Shown here: piece after piece, positions 10,568 through 21,333 of the stretch
Position numbering within the stretch: position 1 is the first letter of the stretch
How the letters are laid out: each line of letters opens with the position of its first letter
Assembly: GCA_922989275.2 (NCBI GenBank)
Contig: OV277870.1
Location: 35,336,356-35,400,355 of the forward strand
Direction: 5' to 3'
From: Gari tellinella
Lineage: Eukaryota; Mollusca; Bivalvia; Cardiida; Psammobiidae
Length of the DNA stretch: 64,000 nucleotides
Notes under the pieces: generated by a model
What the model saw: the letters and a program-made list of their open reading frames with translations, nothing else
What the model was told of the DNA's origin: nothing
Database searches by the model: none
Position numbers and translations under genes: made by a program

Positions 10568-11215
10568 ATGGCTTCATGGTCGATGTGTGGACGATCGGAT
10601 GAAGAGAACACTTTTGATAAAACACTCGAGTGCGCGTATTCTGATAAAAGAACACGACCATGGTTCTGGAAGGAAGCTATTCCAACGAATGAAAATACTA
10701 CATTAAATAAAGCATTTGGCCATACAAATGAACCGCCTATCGTCGACTACGCTGAACATTATTTAACTACCGCTACACATAAGGAACACGCGATTGACGT
10801 GAACAATGCTAGTCGAATAACTGATGTCGTCGCAAGCTCATCTATTAACTCTAAATTAAGCGACAATGATACTAATATAATCATTGGTAGACGAGCGCAT
10901 GGCACAAGAGATTCTAGTTCTAGTACACTGTCTAAATGCTGCACCAATACTACAGACGACATTGGCGGAATTGTGTCATTTGAAGTTGAAAGTAATACCA
11001 ATTGTCCCAACAGTGTTGTGCGTAATAACGACGTAATTAACATCGCTACCTCTTTGATTCCAAATAACTTTGGAAACGCTATAAGTACGTGTACTACTGC
11101 TAGATTAACAGAAGATGGAAACACTGTCGTGACAACTGCTAGAATGCCGTCAAAACCATTCACATCTTGGCGTGCTCTTGTGTATTACCTTAAATCAGGG
11201 GAAGGAGATATGAAG
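10568..11215 (+). CDS. Candidate first coding exon, possibly of the TRIM gene
   Basis: An open frame of 216 codons runs from ATG at 10568 (context atcATGg) to a splice-donor-like AAG|GTAATT at 11215/11216, ending in phase 0. The peptide is rich in Ser, Thr, Asn and Asp (for example SSSINSKLSDNDTN and SSSSTLSKCC) and has no domain I recognise; it looks disordered. An open run this long is unlikely by chance in such AT-rich sequence. Because the RING exon begins with an acceptor in phase 0, the two exons can join in frame, giving a long N-terminal extension before the RING. Against this, the RING exon has its own well-placed ATG (36563), as expected for Midline proteins, and the intervening intron would be 25 kb. 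It could instead be an alternative first exon or belong to another gene. Confidence 0.45.
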
Positions 11216-11535
11216 GTAATTTGTTGTTGTCGAACAGCTGGTTGAGCACACATGCATGCATACTTTTATCAAGGGGACTGCCTACATTGTATCATTAATT
11301 CTTACAATGCTTTAATAAGCTACTGTTTTTTAATCCATTACAGCTTTATTAACATAAAACCTATCTTTATGATAGTATTTTTCTGTATTTTGAAAAGATT
11401 CAGCTAATGTTACCAAGTAACCTGTTTGTGTAGACCTCTTATGTGCCTAAAGGATATCTGCAGAAAATGTTAAAAACAGAAGAGTTTCTCTGAGAGTAAA
11501 CGCATGCGTGTGATAAGCAACAACGAGTATCACTT

Positions 11536-11859
11536 TACAGTGTCCCCTCCCTACAACCGCCCTGATCAACGATTGCCTCCTTACAATAACGCTTTCCGCT
11601 GTTTCCCAATCAAGACAATTATGTACATTTTCACAACTGCAATATCGTCTGTAAAATTGTCGTCTGCTGTTTTTCTCAAATTTACATATTGAAAATTTTG
11701 ACAAAACAAACTATATTGACGAGTGACAAACAGTTAACTTTGAATCCAGTAACGCGGAGTCTGATCTGGATACAAGCCCCTCCTTATAACAACTCCCTCC
11801 TATCAACGCACACAATTTGTGTCTCCCATCGGGTGTTGTTGTAGAGAAGGAGCCCTGTA
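11536..11859. mobile_element. Family F MITE, 324 bp
   Basis: TACAGTGTCCCCTCCCTACAA at the left and TTGTAGAGAAGGAGCCCTGTA at the right are inverted repeats. Internal blocks GACAATTATGTAC, GTCGTCTGCTG and GACGAGTGACAAACAG recur in the copies at 31076 and 53086. The core hairpin survives only in part (GCGGAGTCTGATCTGGATAC). Confidence 0.8.
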
Positions 11860-12157
11860 ATACATTTACTGTACATTTACTTGTTACATGTACTTAGTTT
11901 AAGACTGTCTATGCATCTTATTGAAACGATAATTCAAACAAATCGTATATGTATTTTTAAGTCTGAAATTGCACATGCTTGCTGTTTTACCGTTAAACAT
12001 GTATAAACGGTCTTTCAAAATAGGGTAAAATATGGGCAGCCATCTGTCTTACGCTTGTCCTCTATTTAGCAGATAAATTTCTTCAAAGATGATTTTTTTT
12101 CACAAAACGTTGTAGTGTAATGCGCGTTTGACTGTACTCATCTTAATGTAAGACATA
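11860..12157. other. Non-coding, nothing recognised
   Basis: AT-rich sequence between a family F and a family H element, with no frame or repeat I can assign. Confidence 0.4.
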
Positions 12158-12695
12158 TACAGTGGTAAACACGCTATTCCTACACACTTTCCGCGTTTCT
12201 TACGCGTTTCTTACGCGTTAACTATCCGTTTCGTTAAACGGGTTTCCTAGCCGTTTCTTTACGCATTTCTTTACGCGTTTAAAAGAGCCCGGATGTCGGT
12301 CTTAATTTTCTAAAGAATACTCCTGAAATATTGACTCGGGTCATTCACAAAGTGAGCAAAACATCAAATATTCCGACATTTCATGCGGTAAATAAAGATT
12401 GCAGTCGTTATCGTAGCGGCGAGTCCAATGCAAGTCTGTCGCGACGGGTGGTTTATTGATTTATGGGTCTGGTGTCACTAATCGGATTAGTGGGTTTTTC
12501 ATCGATAAAATCCGAAATATCCGCGTGAAACGCACCAATCGCAACATCTCTGGTATAATCGTTTATTTACGCGTTTAAACGCGTTAAAATCGTTAGGCGT
12601 TAAGCGTTCGTTAACCGTTCGTTAACCGTTCACTATGCGTTTCTTACGCATAGATTAACGCTTAAATGGGTAGGAATAACATATTTACCACTGTA
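12158..12695. mobile_element. Element H: TA-class element with ACGCGTTTC subterminal arrays
   Basis: TACAGTGGTAAACACGCTATTC at the left and GAATAACATATTTACCACTGTA at the right are inverted repeats. Next to each end is an array of short motifs: TTTCTTACGCG, CGTTTCGTTAAACG and TTTACGCG at 12190-12285, and CGCGTTTAAACGCG, GTTCGTTAACC and CGTTTCTTACGC at 12555-12660. The middle (12300-12540) is unrelated. No coding frame. The outer bases (TACAGTGG, then TATTC) and the AAACG repeats echo family A, so H and A may share a transposase type. Confidence 0.75.
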
Positions 12696-12814
12696 CCAAG
12701 TGTGGAAAGGTCTGCTTTTACTCCAAACCATAAGAAATATATGGGCTTGCGTTTCGACAGGTAAAGACTGATAAAACCACGACAACGTAATAAAGATCCT
12801 CAGATTCTGTGACA

Positions 12815-13039
12815 GGTTGCTGCAATGTCTCATTTAATTGGCGTAGAACGTTTGCAGACAGGGTTTTTAAAACGGTCGGACCAAAATTATTGGACTATCT
12901 ACCATCACATGTGAGAAATTCTGATTCACTTGAAAACAATCTTAAAAAAACTATTCTTAAGCAATTTGGACTCATTGATTTAAGTAATTGTGTAAGTAAG
13001 GAACTCTTTTCAGTATTATTTGAATATTTAGATATTTAG
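12815..13039 (+). pseudogene. Non-LTR retrotransposon remnant, extreme C-terminus
   Basis: The frame contains FADRVFKTVGPKLLDYLPSH, then VRNSDSLENNLKKTI. This matches the R-x-F-x3-GP-x-L-x2-LP-x-H-x-R ... F-K-x2-L-K tail typical of CR1/Jockey-like polyproteins, and ends with a stop at 13037-13039. No polymerase or endonuclease sequence is attached, so this is a small 5'-truncated fossil. It could be mistaken for a short gene. Confidence 0.6.
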
Positions 13040-13775
13040 ATACCATTTCGGTTGTATATATTGTCCAGTTTTTGCATACTTATTATTGTACAACGCCATT
13101 GAATATACTACGTGTAAAATAGGCGTTTGATCAAATTAATCAGTTTCAGTTTTACTGAAGGAAGTTTTCTTATAGTTAGGTTTAATGAATGAAGTTTCTT
13201 ATTATTTTCTGGGTATTTTAGACTTTGGCCAGGCGAGACGTCGCGTATTGCTACATACATGTACAAGTCAACATACTTCATATTCAATACTGCATGTTTG
13301 TATATGAACAAAAAATGAGTATTGATAGATTGCCACGCCTCAAACTGGTTCGTTGAACTTATTTCAAACAAAATTCATGTTGAAATTAATCAAAAACAGT
13401 TTGTAATTACTTGTTTTATGTTCAAACAATGGATCCAATATCAATTCTAAAGGATTGTATTGCTATTTAATCTATGTGGGTCACATTTGTTTATATAGGT
13501 TTATTAGTATAAATAACATCCAATTACACATTTGTCCATGATGTAATTTGATTCACCCCATAGTACCTCATAGAAGGTTGAAGAAAACGATATTATGTCC
13601 CGTCAATATCAAACGCAATGCAATAAAATGTCGAATATAACAGGTATTAGAAAAGGTTGACCATTCATTTCGCTACGATAGTCAAGTGGAATTTTGAACC
13701 CACCAGCTTCGAAACTGTTTTCAAAGCATAATAAATGATGTAGTGGAAACGATTTGGATGGTAACAAATGGTGAT
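13040..13775. other. Non-coding, nothing recognised
   Basis: AT-rich. A minus-strand chance frame over 13108-13371 has no similarity I can name. Confidence 0.4.
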
Positions 13776-14016
13776 TACAGTGGATAAACCGGTATTCTTT
13801 CCCAATAAACGCGTTTACACTAAAACTATTATTTGCAGTGCAAACAGTTTGGAGCCAGATCAGACGCCGGGTAACCCGGCGTCTGATCAGGCTCCACACT
13901 GTTAGTCACCAAGATAAACATGAATTATCCAAAAGTTGTACTTTTCTACGTTTTAGTGCTTTGCGTTTGCGTACGTTTGCGTCAAAACGGGAAAGAATAA
14001 CATATTCTCCTCTGTA
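13776..14016 (-). mobile_element. Family A MITE
   Basis: TACAGTGGATAAACCGGTATTC at the left and CATATTCTCCTCTGTA at the right; the core TTTGGAGCCAGATCAGACG / CGTCTGATCAGGCTCCACAC is intact around GGGTAACCC. Confidence 0.88.
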
Positions 14017-14067
14017 ACTTCCTGTATATTACATAAAGTTGTATGGTTTGTCGACGTTCACATGCTG

Positions 14068-14232
14068 ACAGTGGATACGACGTTTATTTTTTTTATTCTA
14101 AGCAGCAAACAGTTTGGAACCTGATTAGACGCCGGGTTACCCGGTGTCTAATCTGGTTCTAGACTGTTTGAATTGGATTTTAGGATTTTAACGCAAACGT
14201 GCTTATTGGGGAAAAATAACGCCACCGTGCGG
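14068..14232 (+). mobile_element. Family A MITE, shortened
   Basis: The left end ACAGTGGATACGACGTTTATT has lost the AAACGCAAACG block. The core TTTGGAACCTGATTAGACGCC / GGTGTCTAATCTGGTTCTAGAC is intact. The right end keeps CGTGCTTATTGGGGAAAAATAAC. Confidence 0.7.
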
Positions 14233-14448
14233 ACATTTCCATATGAACAACTCCATTTACCAGTCCAATTTTTCTAGGGGGTCTTGATTTTTATTTTCGC
14301 TTTTTTCAGCGGAGCTGACTTTTATCTATTTAGACCTACATTTTTATTTAGACAAACATTTCAGCCAATCATATTTGATCAGAAATTTAGAATTAAGAGC
14401 ACCTGTTGAAACTGAATTGTCTGATTGGATAGTAGCCAGGGCTCCAGA

Positions 14449-14631
14449 TAAGAGAATTATTTCAAAACTTAAAAACTTTATTTGTGCATTAAACCCTATG
14501 GTGTCCTACTCATTTGAATTTGTGTTTTCGAGACGATAAAAATGAGTGGTAACACCATAGGGTTTGGTGCTGAATTGAGTGAGAAAATGTTAGATTTGTT
14601 CTGTTTACTCCCCTCTTATCTGGAGCCCTGT
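14449..14631. mobile_element. Palindromic element M, nested inverted repeats
   Basis: The outer arms are AGGGCTCCAGATAAGAG and CTCTTATCTGGAGCCCT (perfect 17 bp). The inner arms are AAACCCTATGGTGTCCTACT and ACACCATAGGGTTT with an ACTCATTT/AAATGAGT extension. The CAGGG...CCCTG ends resemble hAT-type termini, but I could not confirm an 8-bp target duplication. Confidence 0.6.
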
Positions 14632-15259
14632 AACTGTAGCCTAGCTTTAGTTTATGCACTGATTAAAAGACACAGGCAGTGTGTAATACTGAGCTGATGA
14701 CATCGTGTTTCTATTTTAAGATATGATAGCAGATGTCTATTTATAGCTAGACAGTGGCAGCTAGGCGTTTTGTTAAATAATGGTTTACTACCAATTTATT
14801 TTAATTGTTAACTATTTATTCAAATTTACCATACATTGATAGCAATATAATAAATGGCCTCAAGTGAGTTAAACACAATTGTGTTGTTTCATCGTTTATT
14901 CACAAGAGTGAGGTGTTATAGAACTGTTGTTCTGTAAGGGCATGCACAGTTTATTTAGTTATAGTTTGTTTCAAGAAACTCCCCATGAATGAAGTTTGAT
15001 ATATAGAACAGTAGTTTAATCTGAGGATCTCCTACCAGTAGCTAGGATATAGGCTATATTATTGTTTTGCATTTCTGTAAATTTATAGTGTTTTAGTCAG
15101 AGTTATAGTTATCCTTGAATATGTATTTTTTGCTTTTCAATCCAAGATATTACAATTCTTTGAAAAAAAACCAATTTCATACAATTGTGCACACCCATCT
15201 ACAGTATGAATTCCACCACCCATTCCGCTGAATATCTTTTTTAAAGATATTTCTTGTTT
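14632..15259. other. Non-coding, nothing recognised
   Basis: AT-rich sequence with no long frame, domain or clear element end. Confidence 0.4.
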
Positions 15260-15452
15260 AAACAGTGGCAACTCGATACTACGAACTCGTTTAAATCAAG
15301 AAATCTTGTAATTCATAAGTTTAATTTCGATAACTCGAACTCGCTTACGTCGTACAAGTTTAAACGCGGCTAAGCCACTCACTAGTCACCAGGCTAAGTC
15401 ACGTTCTATGAAATACTGGTAAGTTTGACTTATTCGAGTTCGAATTATATAT
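15260..15452. mobile_element. Family I MITE
   Basis: ACAGTGGCAACTCGATACTAC at the left, and the right end TTATTCGAGTTCGAATTA. ATGAAATACTGGTA and ACTCGAACTCG blocks recur in the clearer copy at 17876-18073. The right terminus is eroded. Confidence 0.55.
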
Positions 15453-15469
15453 TGAAATACCTTTCCGCA

Positions 15470-15530
15470 AACAGTGTAGACTCTCAGTGTAGATTATGCG
15501 GCGTCTGATCAAAGTATACACTGTTTGCCT
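15470..15530. repeat. Core hairpin, E/D hybrid type
   Basis: GCAAACAGTGTAGACTCTCAG at the left and GTATACACTGTTTGC at the right, with GCGGCGTCTGATC inside. The stem has family E style outer bases and D style inner bases. Confidence 0.5.
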
Positions 15531-15545
15531 ATGTCCAATATACAC

Positions 15546-16373
15546 AAATACGTAGGCACAAATGGGTTAACACTTGATAATGGGATAGCGGACATTGATA
15601 TATCTTGAAATTTAAGTTTTTTTTGTTGTTATTTGTTTGGAGTTTGAGAAATCAATCTATACGTTGTACATGGTATTCTATTTTAACACAAATAAAACTA
15701 CATGGTTTTTATCGGATTGCACATGATTTATATCTCCGCAATTTCAATGATTTATAGACAGTTATGATGGCCATTTAGGTTTGTTGACACAGCAAATATG
15801 GCGTATCAGGTAAAGAAAACGGACATGAATGATATATCCTTTAACAGCCATCTGTTTCAAACTTTACTCTACTCTGATTATTTTCATCTTCCTCTGATAT
15901 TTGATCAATTATTTTCAATAGTTTGGTATGATTCGACCACAAATATATTACAAACATTGTGATAAAGCCTATTGCAATTATTGACAAAAGAGGGTTTAAA
16001 GCTGGTGACAACATAAAGTAAGAAGAGAGGGAAGTAGAAAGCTCCTTTAATGTTTCCAACCTGCTGAATGTTGAATATATTGCGACAACAGCACACACTG
16101 TCTGCTTGTCAATATAAAATTATATTTCAACCAATTTGGCAAAGTTCTATTGTTTTAAACCCTGATTGGCCATTTTAACACTTTCTAATGAATAAACGTT
16201 CAATATTATACCGATTGTCTAGATCTATTAGTGTGTTATTTACGCTATGTTGAATATAGATAAAAAGTCACAATAGGTTAAGTGAACAGCAGTTCTTTTA
16301 TTTTACTAAGTACTAACTTTTTTACTAGATCTACCTCACTCCGAATGTAGTACATGTAGTTACATGTAGATCT
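15546..16373. other. Non-coding, nothing firm
   Basis: A minus-strand frame of 85 codons (16098-15841) has a hydrophobic stretch (IIAIGFITMFVIYLW) that would suit a membrane segment. It has no recognised family and no clear splice sites, so I do not call it a gene. Confidence 0.35.
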
Positions 16374-16443
16374 ATTTGCAAACAGTTATGACCCTGATTA
16401 GACTCCGTGTAATCCAGCGTCGGATCAGGATGCAATTTGTGTT
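16374..16443. repeat. Degenerate core hairpin
   Basis: TGCAAACAGTTATGACCCTG pairs imperfectly with CGTCGGATCAGGATGCAA. Confidence 0.45.
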
Positions 16444-16496
16444 AATACTCACACATGTAACGATTTGACTTCCGCAAATGTACTCAAATCAAAATT

Positions 16497-16668
16497 CGAG
16501 AGATAAAAGCATACCACAAAAATATAGAAAATTACAACCTGTTAGCAATTAGGACTATTTAATTCAATTTGGTGGCACATATTTTGAAGCCTGATCAGAC
16601 GCTGTGTTACTTGGTGTCTGATCTGAGTCCAAACTGTTTGCAATAGAAACACTATATAATATTTTTTT

Positions 16669-16713
<45 letters not shown>

Positions 16714-16756
16714 CCGTAAACGCGTTTATAGGGAAAGATAGCGTTTTCTCCACTTA
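16497..16756 (+). mobile_element. Family A MITE with internal (TA)n expansion
   Basis: The core TTTTGAAGCCTGATCAGACGC / GTGTCTGATCTGAGTCCAAAC and the right end CGTAAACGCGTTTATAGGGA plus GCGTTTTCTCCACTT are family A. The left end is eroded. A run of about 41 bp of TA (16671-16711) lies between the core and the right end. Confidence 0.7.
16671..16711. repeat. (TA)n microsatellite
   Basis: An uninterrupted alternating TA run inside the family A copy. Confidence 0.9.
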
Positions 16757-17001
16757 ACATACATATGCATCAGCTTTTATTCAATACTGTTTAGAAAGAT
16801 GATTGACAAGCTAAAGATAGTTTCCCTGCCAAGCCAGGGAAATTAATGAATCTTTTATCGAGTTAAACCGATGCTTAAAAGGAATCACTTAACAGGATTA
16901 AACCCAAATCCTTTTAGACTGAAAATAAGATTGTGATGTGAATATTCGGCTAGATAAATTCGACATCAATTAAGCTTCCCCTGCGGTTTATGAGGTGAGA
17001 A

Positions 17002-17211
17002 CACAGTAAAACCTCGCGATAACGACCACTAAAACCAATGCTAATTGATTGTATAATAGACAGATGGAAGCGTAAAGCAAGGTAACAGTGAAACAGAAAG
17101 CTCCTAAAGGAGCTTTCTGTTTCACTGTCACCTTGCTTTAAGCGGTCAACTATCGTAAGCAACCTAACAACTACCACAATCAAGTGGTCGTAACAGAGAG
17201 GTTTTACTGTA
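17002..17211. mobile_element. Family C MITE
   Basis: ACAGTAAAACCTCGCGATAACG at the left and GTCGTAACAGAGAGG then TTTTACTGT at the right. The central hairpin AGAAAGCTCCTAAAGGAGCT is perfectly symmetric. Confidence 0.8.
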
Positions 17212-17471
17212 TCGTGATACCAAAATGGCCAATGTCCAGAATAGAAATAATTGTTATTTAAATAGATTTGTTATTAATACGGATAGAATTTCAATTTTCT
17301 GTAAGGATATTCAAAATCGTGTTCAGAAAATAATGGAGAAGGGATTGAATTTGAAATTTACATGAGAACATGTTTAAAGCAAACGACGTATCTCTCTTAG
17401 TATAGTTGCTACAAAATGGATTATTTGAACCAAACCCTTATCGTTCTAAGTGGAAAATGATTTAGACCGTG

Positions 17472-17721
17472 TACAGTGGAGACTCTGTTATTCTTTCCCG
17501 TTTAAACGCAAACGTACGCAAACGCAAAGCACTAAAACATGGAAAAAAACAACTTTTGGACAATTCTGATAATTCATGTTTATCTTGGTGGCAAACAGTT
17601 TGTAGCCTGATCAGACGCCGGGTTACCCGGCGTCTGAACTGGCTCCAAACTGTTTGCACTGCAAATAATAGTTTTAGCGTAAACGCGTTTATTGGGAAAT
17701 AATAACACATTCTCTACTGTA
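17472..17721 (+). mobile_element. Family A MITE, 250 bp
   Basis: TACAGTGGAGACTCTGTTATT at the left and ACACATTCTCTACTGTA at the right. The core is intact apart from TTTGTAGCC in the left arm. Confidence 0.9.
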
Positions 17722-17728
17722 TTAATGT

Positions 17729-17870
17729 AGACCTGTTAACACATTCCATACTAGCGACGAGTATACTCGTCACTATCGAACGAAGTACACGTGAAGTGTT
17801 CAGTTGTCTTATGCAAACAGTATAGACCCTCATCAGAGGGCTCTGGTAGGGTTTTCACAGTTTATCATTT
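17729..17870. mobile_element. Family E MITE, partial
   Basis: CGACGAGTATACTCGTCAC, a TACACGTG block, GCAAACAGTATAGACCCTCA and TCAGAGGGCTCTGG follow the order of the family E copy at 59414. The right arm is lost. Confidence 0.5.
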
Positions 17871-17875
17871 TGTAA

Positions 17876-18073
17876 TACAGTCGAAATTCGATACTTCGTA
17901 CTCGACTTAGTTCGAACAATACGATATTTCAAAGTTAAAATGGCTCAGCAACGTTTTAACTTTGAAATACCGGCATGCTCATCTTAAGCGAGATTAACTT
18001 ATCGGAATATTCAACTTATGAAATACTGGTACGAACGATTTTAGCGAGTCCAAAGTATCGGTTGTCGACTGTA
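17876..18073. mobile_element. Family I MITE (TA class)
   Basis: TACAGTCGAAATTCGATAC at the left and GTATCGGTTGTCGACTGTA at the right are inverted repeats. Internal mirrored blocks ATTTCAAAGTTAAAA / TTTTAACTTTGAAAT make it strongly palindromic. Non-coding. Confidence 0.75.
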
Positions 18074-18141
18074 TATTGTTACAATGAACCCAAAACATGA
18101 TAAAATGGTAATGACCTTAAGTAATTGAACAGACAGACTGA

Positions 18142-18209
18142 GCAAACAGTGTTGACCCTGATCAGACTGCTCCTTCAGGAGCAGTCTGATCAGGGTCTAC
18201 ACTATTTGC
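18142..18209. repeat. Near-perfect E-type hairpin
   Basis: GTTGACCCTGATCAGACTGC pairs with GCAGTCTGATCAGGGTCTAC around CTCCTTCAGGAG; the outer bases are GCAAACAGT / ACTATTTGC. It is a family E core with few mismatches over about 68 bp. Confidence 0.75.
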
Positions 18210-18232
18210 CAATTGACTGTACATAATATTAT

Positions 18233-18455
18233 TCAACCCTAGCAACGAGTAGACTCATTAACAAACAGTGTACCAGTGAGTTGTATACTTGTCCTACGTG
18301 TATAAAACAGTGTAAACCTTGATCAGAAGGCCCTCTGACCAGGTCTGCACTGTTTGTCGTTTTGAAACATAACATAAAATTCAATCCTAAATAGTCAAAA
18401 ATGTCAAAAATGGACCATGCTTTATTGAAAACTCGAATTGAGTAAACCTTTGCTC
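18233..18455. mobile_element. Family E MITE, diverged
   Basis: Contains GCAACGAGTAGACTC, an AAACAGTGTAAACCTTGATC / TCTGCACTGTTTGTC hairpin and a CATGCTTTATTGAAAACT block, in the order of the copy at 59414. Confidence 0.6.
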
Positions 18456-18481
18456 AATAACTTGTTTAAGTGAAAGCAGGT

Positions 18482-18690
18482 GACCACTTAAAACAGGTTG
18501 AAAGTAAAGCAGAATGTGCCTTAAGGCGCATTCTGCTTTACTTCAAACCTGCTTTAAGCTACAATCTGTAAGGATTTTGAAAATATTTTAATATTTTTTA
18601 TGGTACATGTTCATGGCTGTACAAAATAGAACAGGGGGGGGGGGAGTAATTAAATTCGCTTAAAGGGGTTCTTGTGGGAGAAGGGTAAAG
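18482..18690. mobile_element. Family B MITE
   Basis: The hairpin AAAGCAGAATGTGCC / GGCGCATTCTGCTTT is followed by GGTACATGTTCATGGCTGTA and the end GGGAGAAGGGTAA. A G11 run lies at 18634-18644. Confidence 0.7.
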
Positions 18691-18840
18691 AGTGTACACT
18701 GTTTAGACCATCTCTTTTGGATCAACACCGTTTGCAAGTACATGTACACGTTTTCCGTTTTGCACATATGAGCTGGGTATACATCCTTCGTCAATTATTC
18801 TTTGGAGCCTAGTCTGACTAACCTATGGTTAAAACTCATA

Positions 18841-18975
18841 GATAGATATATAGAATCTTTATTTACATCTCATCAATGCACATTCAATACATACAGAAAC
18901 ATATACAATAAAATCTTTAAAATAGCGCAAAGCCATTCTCATAGTGAGCTTGTAATGTAAAGTTGATCGTACTCA
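18841..18975 (-). mobile_element. Non-LTR retrotransposon 3' end fragment
   Basis: Read on the minus strand, the fragment ends GATGAGATGTAAATAAAGATT followed by (TATC)-like repeats. This matches the 3' ends at 57776-57803 and near 2500. Only UTR remains. Confidence 0.6.
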
Positions 18976-20471
18976 TACTAAAAGCTTTTTCATTTAAATA
19001 AATTAGTCTTGGCTAGGAAACACTTTAATGAAATGATTCAAATTAATCAAGTGAGCGTTCAGTTCACGATTGATATCGATCTACAGACGACATTGATCGG
19101 AATTTACTTTAAACATTCGGACATGTTATATTCACTGGTTGTACTTTTACATGTGTATGCAGTTTTGGACTTAATACCTTCCTCGCCTTACTAAGAGTAT
19201 ATGTGTACTTTCATGTATAAACAGTTCGGATATTGCTCTGACTCCGTGGAACTCTGCATTTTATCAGGATCAAAACTGTTTGACTGTTATTTTTCAATTT
19301 CATTCAAATTTCTTAAAATCTATAGTTGAGGAATAAAAACTGGTGCAGTTAATAAAATTTAATAAATATACCAGGACAGTTAATATGTTAATATACCGGT
19401 GATGTATTTGAAAATTGAATAGAATCTGCACATGATCGGCGTATAGATTTTCAAACTGGATCGAGTCGTACTAGAGGGATATGCATGGTGTGCACGTATG
19501 TACTTTTTGTATGAATTCCTATACTAGGCTTGCGATGTGCGATGTAATTTATACATGGTTCGACAGGAAAAGGCTTAAATCAAGATGAATGTAAAGTTCT
19601 TTATAAGCATTCTGTTTTTTTTACTTTCATCTTGCTTTAAGATGTCCCATGCTTTCAATACTACAGTTGAGTATAATTTTGTGACAAAAAAATGTCTGCC
19701 TAGCTTATTTAAGGTTAAACCAATGATTTCTATTGGCTATACTTGGTCGCTGGTTAAACGTTTAAATCACTGGTTCATACCCGCGTACAGAGATTTACTA
19801 GTAGTTTATCAAAGGCATAATCCTTCTCTTTATTAACATCTGTCCTTTAACAATATCCACTAGTTCAAACTGCCCTCCCATTGTATAAACTTACGTTTTG
19901 TCGACTTTATTTGAGGAAAACAATTTAACGACTGTCAAACAGTTCATATCCTAATCAGACGCAGAATTACGAGACATCTTACCGGGACCCAAAATGTTTA
20001 CAAATAACAACAGAATCCCGTTTTTGTGGTAGGCTAACTGTTAACCCCTTTCCCCATTAAGCACGACCTTACTAACACGCGCAAACAGTTGGTTCCTCAT
20101 CACACGCTAGGTAAATCGGTCTCAGATCAGGATATGAAATTGTTTCACACAAAAATATTGGTAATTCGCAGATACAATAATACTTTCCAATTTTAATTTG
20201 ACGTTGTGCAGACAACAATATCAAAGCAGACGGTAAATTATCGTTTCAAGGGTTAAGCTAAATATTGTTTCACTGCAAACGCCAGTATTTGACGTTCTAA
20301 ATCTTTAACGAGGTATTACTTTCACCAGTTTGTTTGTGGTGTTTGTATAGTCCGATCGTTTTAGGATATTTAACTCTCTGAATGTTTGCCATTTGATTTA
20401 TCAAAATCCGACAATGTGTTTGAAAGACACGACAAACGGTGTGGAGTTTACACATCTAACTTTTATAATGC
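18976..20471. other. Non-coding with three eroded core hairpins
   Basis: Degenerate D-type cores lie at about 19219-19282, 19936-20000 and 20079-20145. A B-like hairpin half lies at 19573-19642 (AAGTTCTTTATAAGCATTCTG). Short frames here, for example 19585-19836, have no recognised family. Confidence 0.4.
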
Positions 20472-20720
20472 AACAGGGAGAAAACGTTATTTGTTCCCAT
20501 ATAAACGCAAACGAAACGCAAACGCATTGCAATAACACGTAGAAAATAACAACTCGTCGACAATTCTGACTATTTATATTAATCTGAGTGGCAAACATTT
20601 TGGAGCCTGATCAGACGCCGGGTTACCCGGCGTCTGATCAGGAGCCAAATTGTTTGCAATGGAAACAATAGATTTAGCGGAAACGTGTTTATTGGGGAAA
20701 ATAACGTCTCTTCCACTGTA
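20472..20720 (+). mobile_element. Family A MITE
   Basis: AACAGGGAGAAAACGTTATT at the left and ACGTCTCTTCCACTGTA at the right. The core TTTGGAGCCTGATCAGACG / CGTCTGATCAGGAGCCAAA is intact around GGGTTACCC. Confidence 0.85.
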
Positions 20721-20748
20721 CTGTTAGGACTTTTGGTCATGTCCACGG

Positions 20749-20900
20749 GTACTTCGGGGAAAGATGTTATTCTGATCCGTTTAAACAAAACTAAAAGCAA
20801 ACCCATTTATCAAATGTAGAAAATGGCAACATTTTGAAAATATTTACAATATAAACTGATCTCAACGACAAAGAGTTTGGAGCCTGATCAGACGCCGAGT
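20749..20900 (+). mobile_element. Family A MITE, left half only
   Basis: GATGTTATTCTGATCCGTTT begins it and TTTGGAGCCTGATCAGACGCC closes it; the right arm is absent. A flanking block, GACAATGTGTTTGAAAGAC (20410 and 20914), occurs on both sides, so this half copy may come from a local duplication. Confidence 0.6.
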
Positions 20901-21063
20901 TTTAAGCATAATTAGACAATGTGTTTGAAAGACCAGACACACTTTGTATTAAATCCGTGCCACATTTATTAGATATCTGTTTATAAGGATCATTCGCTTT
21001 ATAGGCAAAGAAATCAATGCAATTTTAATTTGTCTTTGAAACAATCGTTGATTGAAAACCTGT

Positions 21064-21269
21064 TACAATGGAGAAAGCGTTAATTATTATTTTCCCGTTT
21101 AAACAAAATACAAACGAAATACACTCAAATATAAAAATAACATTTTAACAATGTTGATTCTTACATGCACATGCATTAATCTGAGTGAGAACAGTTTTGA
21201 GCCTATCCGGCGTATTATCTGATTAGCACAAACGCGTTTGTCAGGAAATATAACGTCTTCTTCGATATA
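21064..21269 (+). mobile_element. Family A MITE, shortened
   Basis: TACAATGGAGAAAGCGTTAAT at the left and CAGGAAATATAACGTCTTC at the right. The core is reduced to TTTTGAGCCTATCCGGCG. Confidence 0.6.
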
Positions 21270-21333
21270 AGAATACCTACACCACTGAAGCAAATTGCTG
21301 AAATATTCTAATTATTTGTCCGAAAAAGTATGT

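Noticed and set aside
10759..11163. 134-codon minus-strand frame
   Set aside because: It is antisense to the 216-codon candidate exon, has no domain and no splice context. The plus-strand frame is the better candidate but could not be proven either.
15841..16098. 85-codon minus-strand frame with a hydrophobic segment
   Set aside because: A single hydrophobic run in AT-rich DNA is expected by chance and no family is recognisable.
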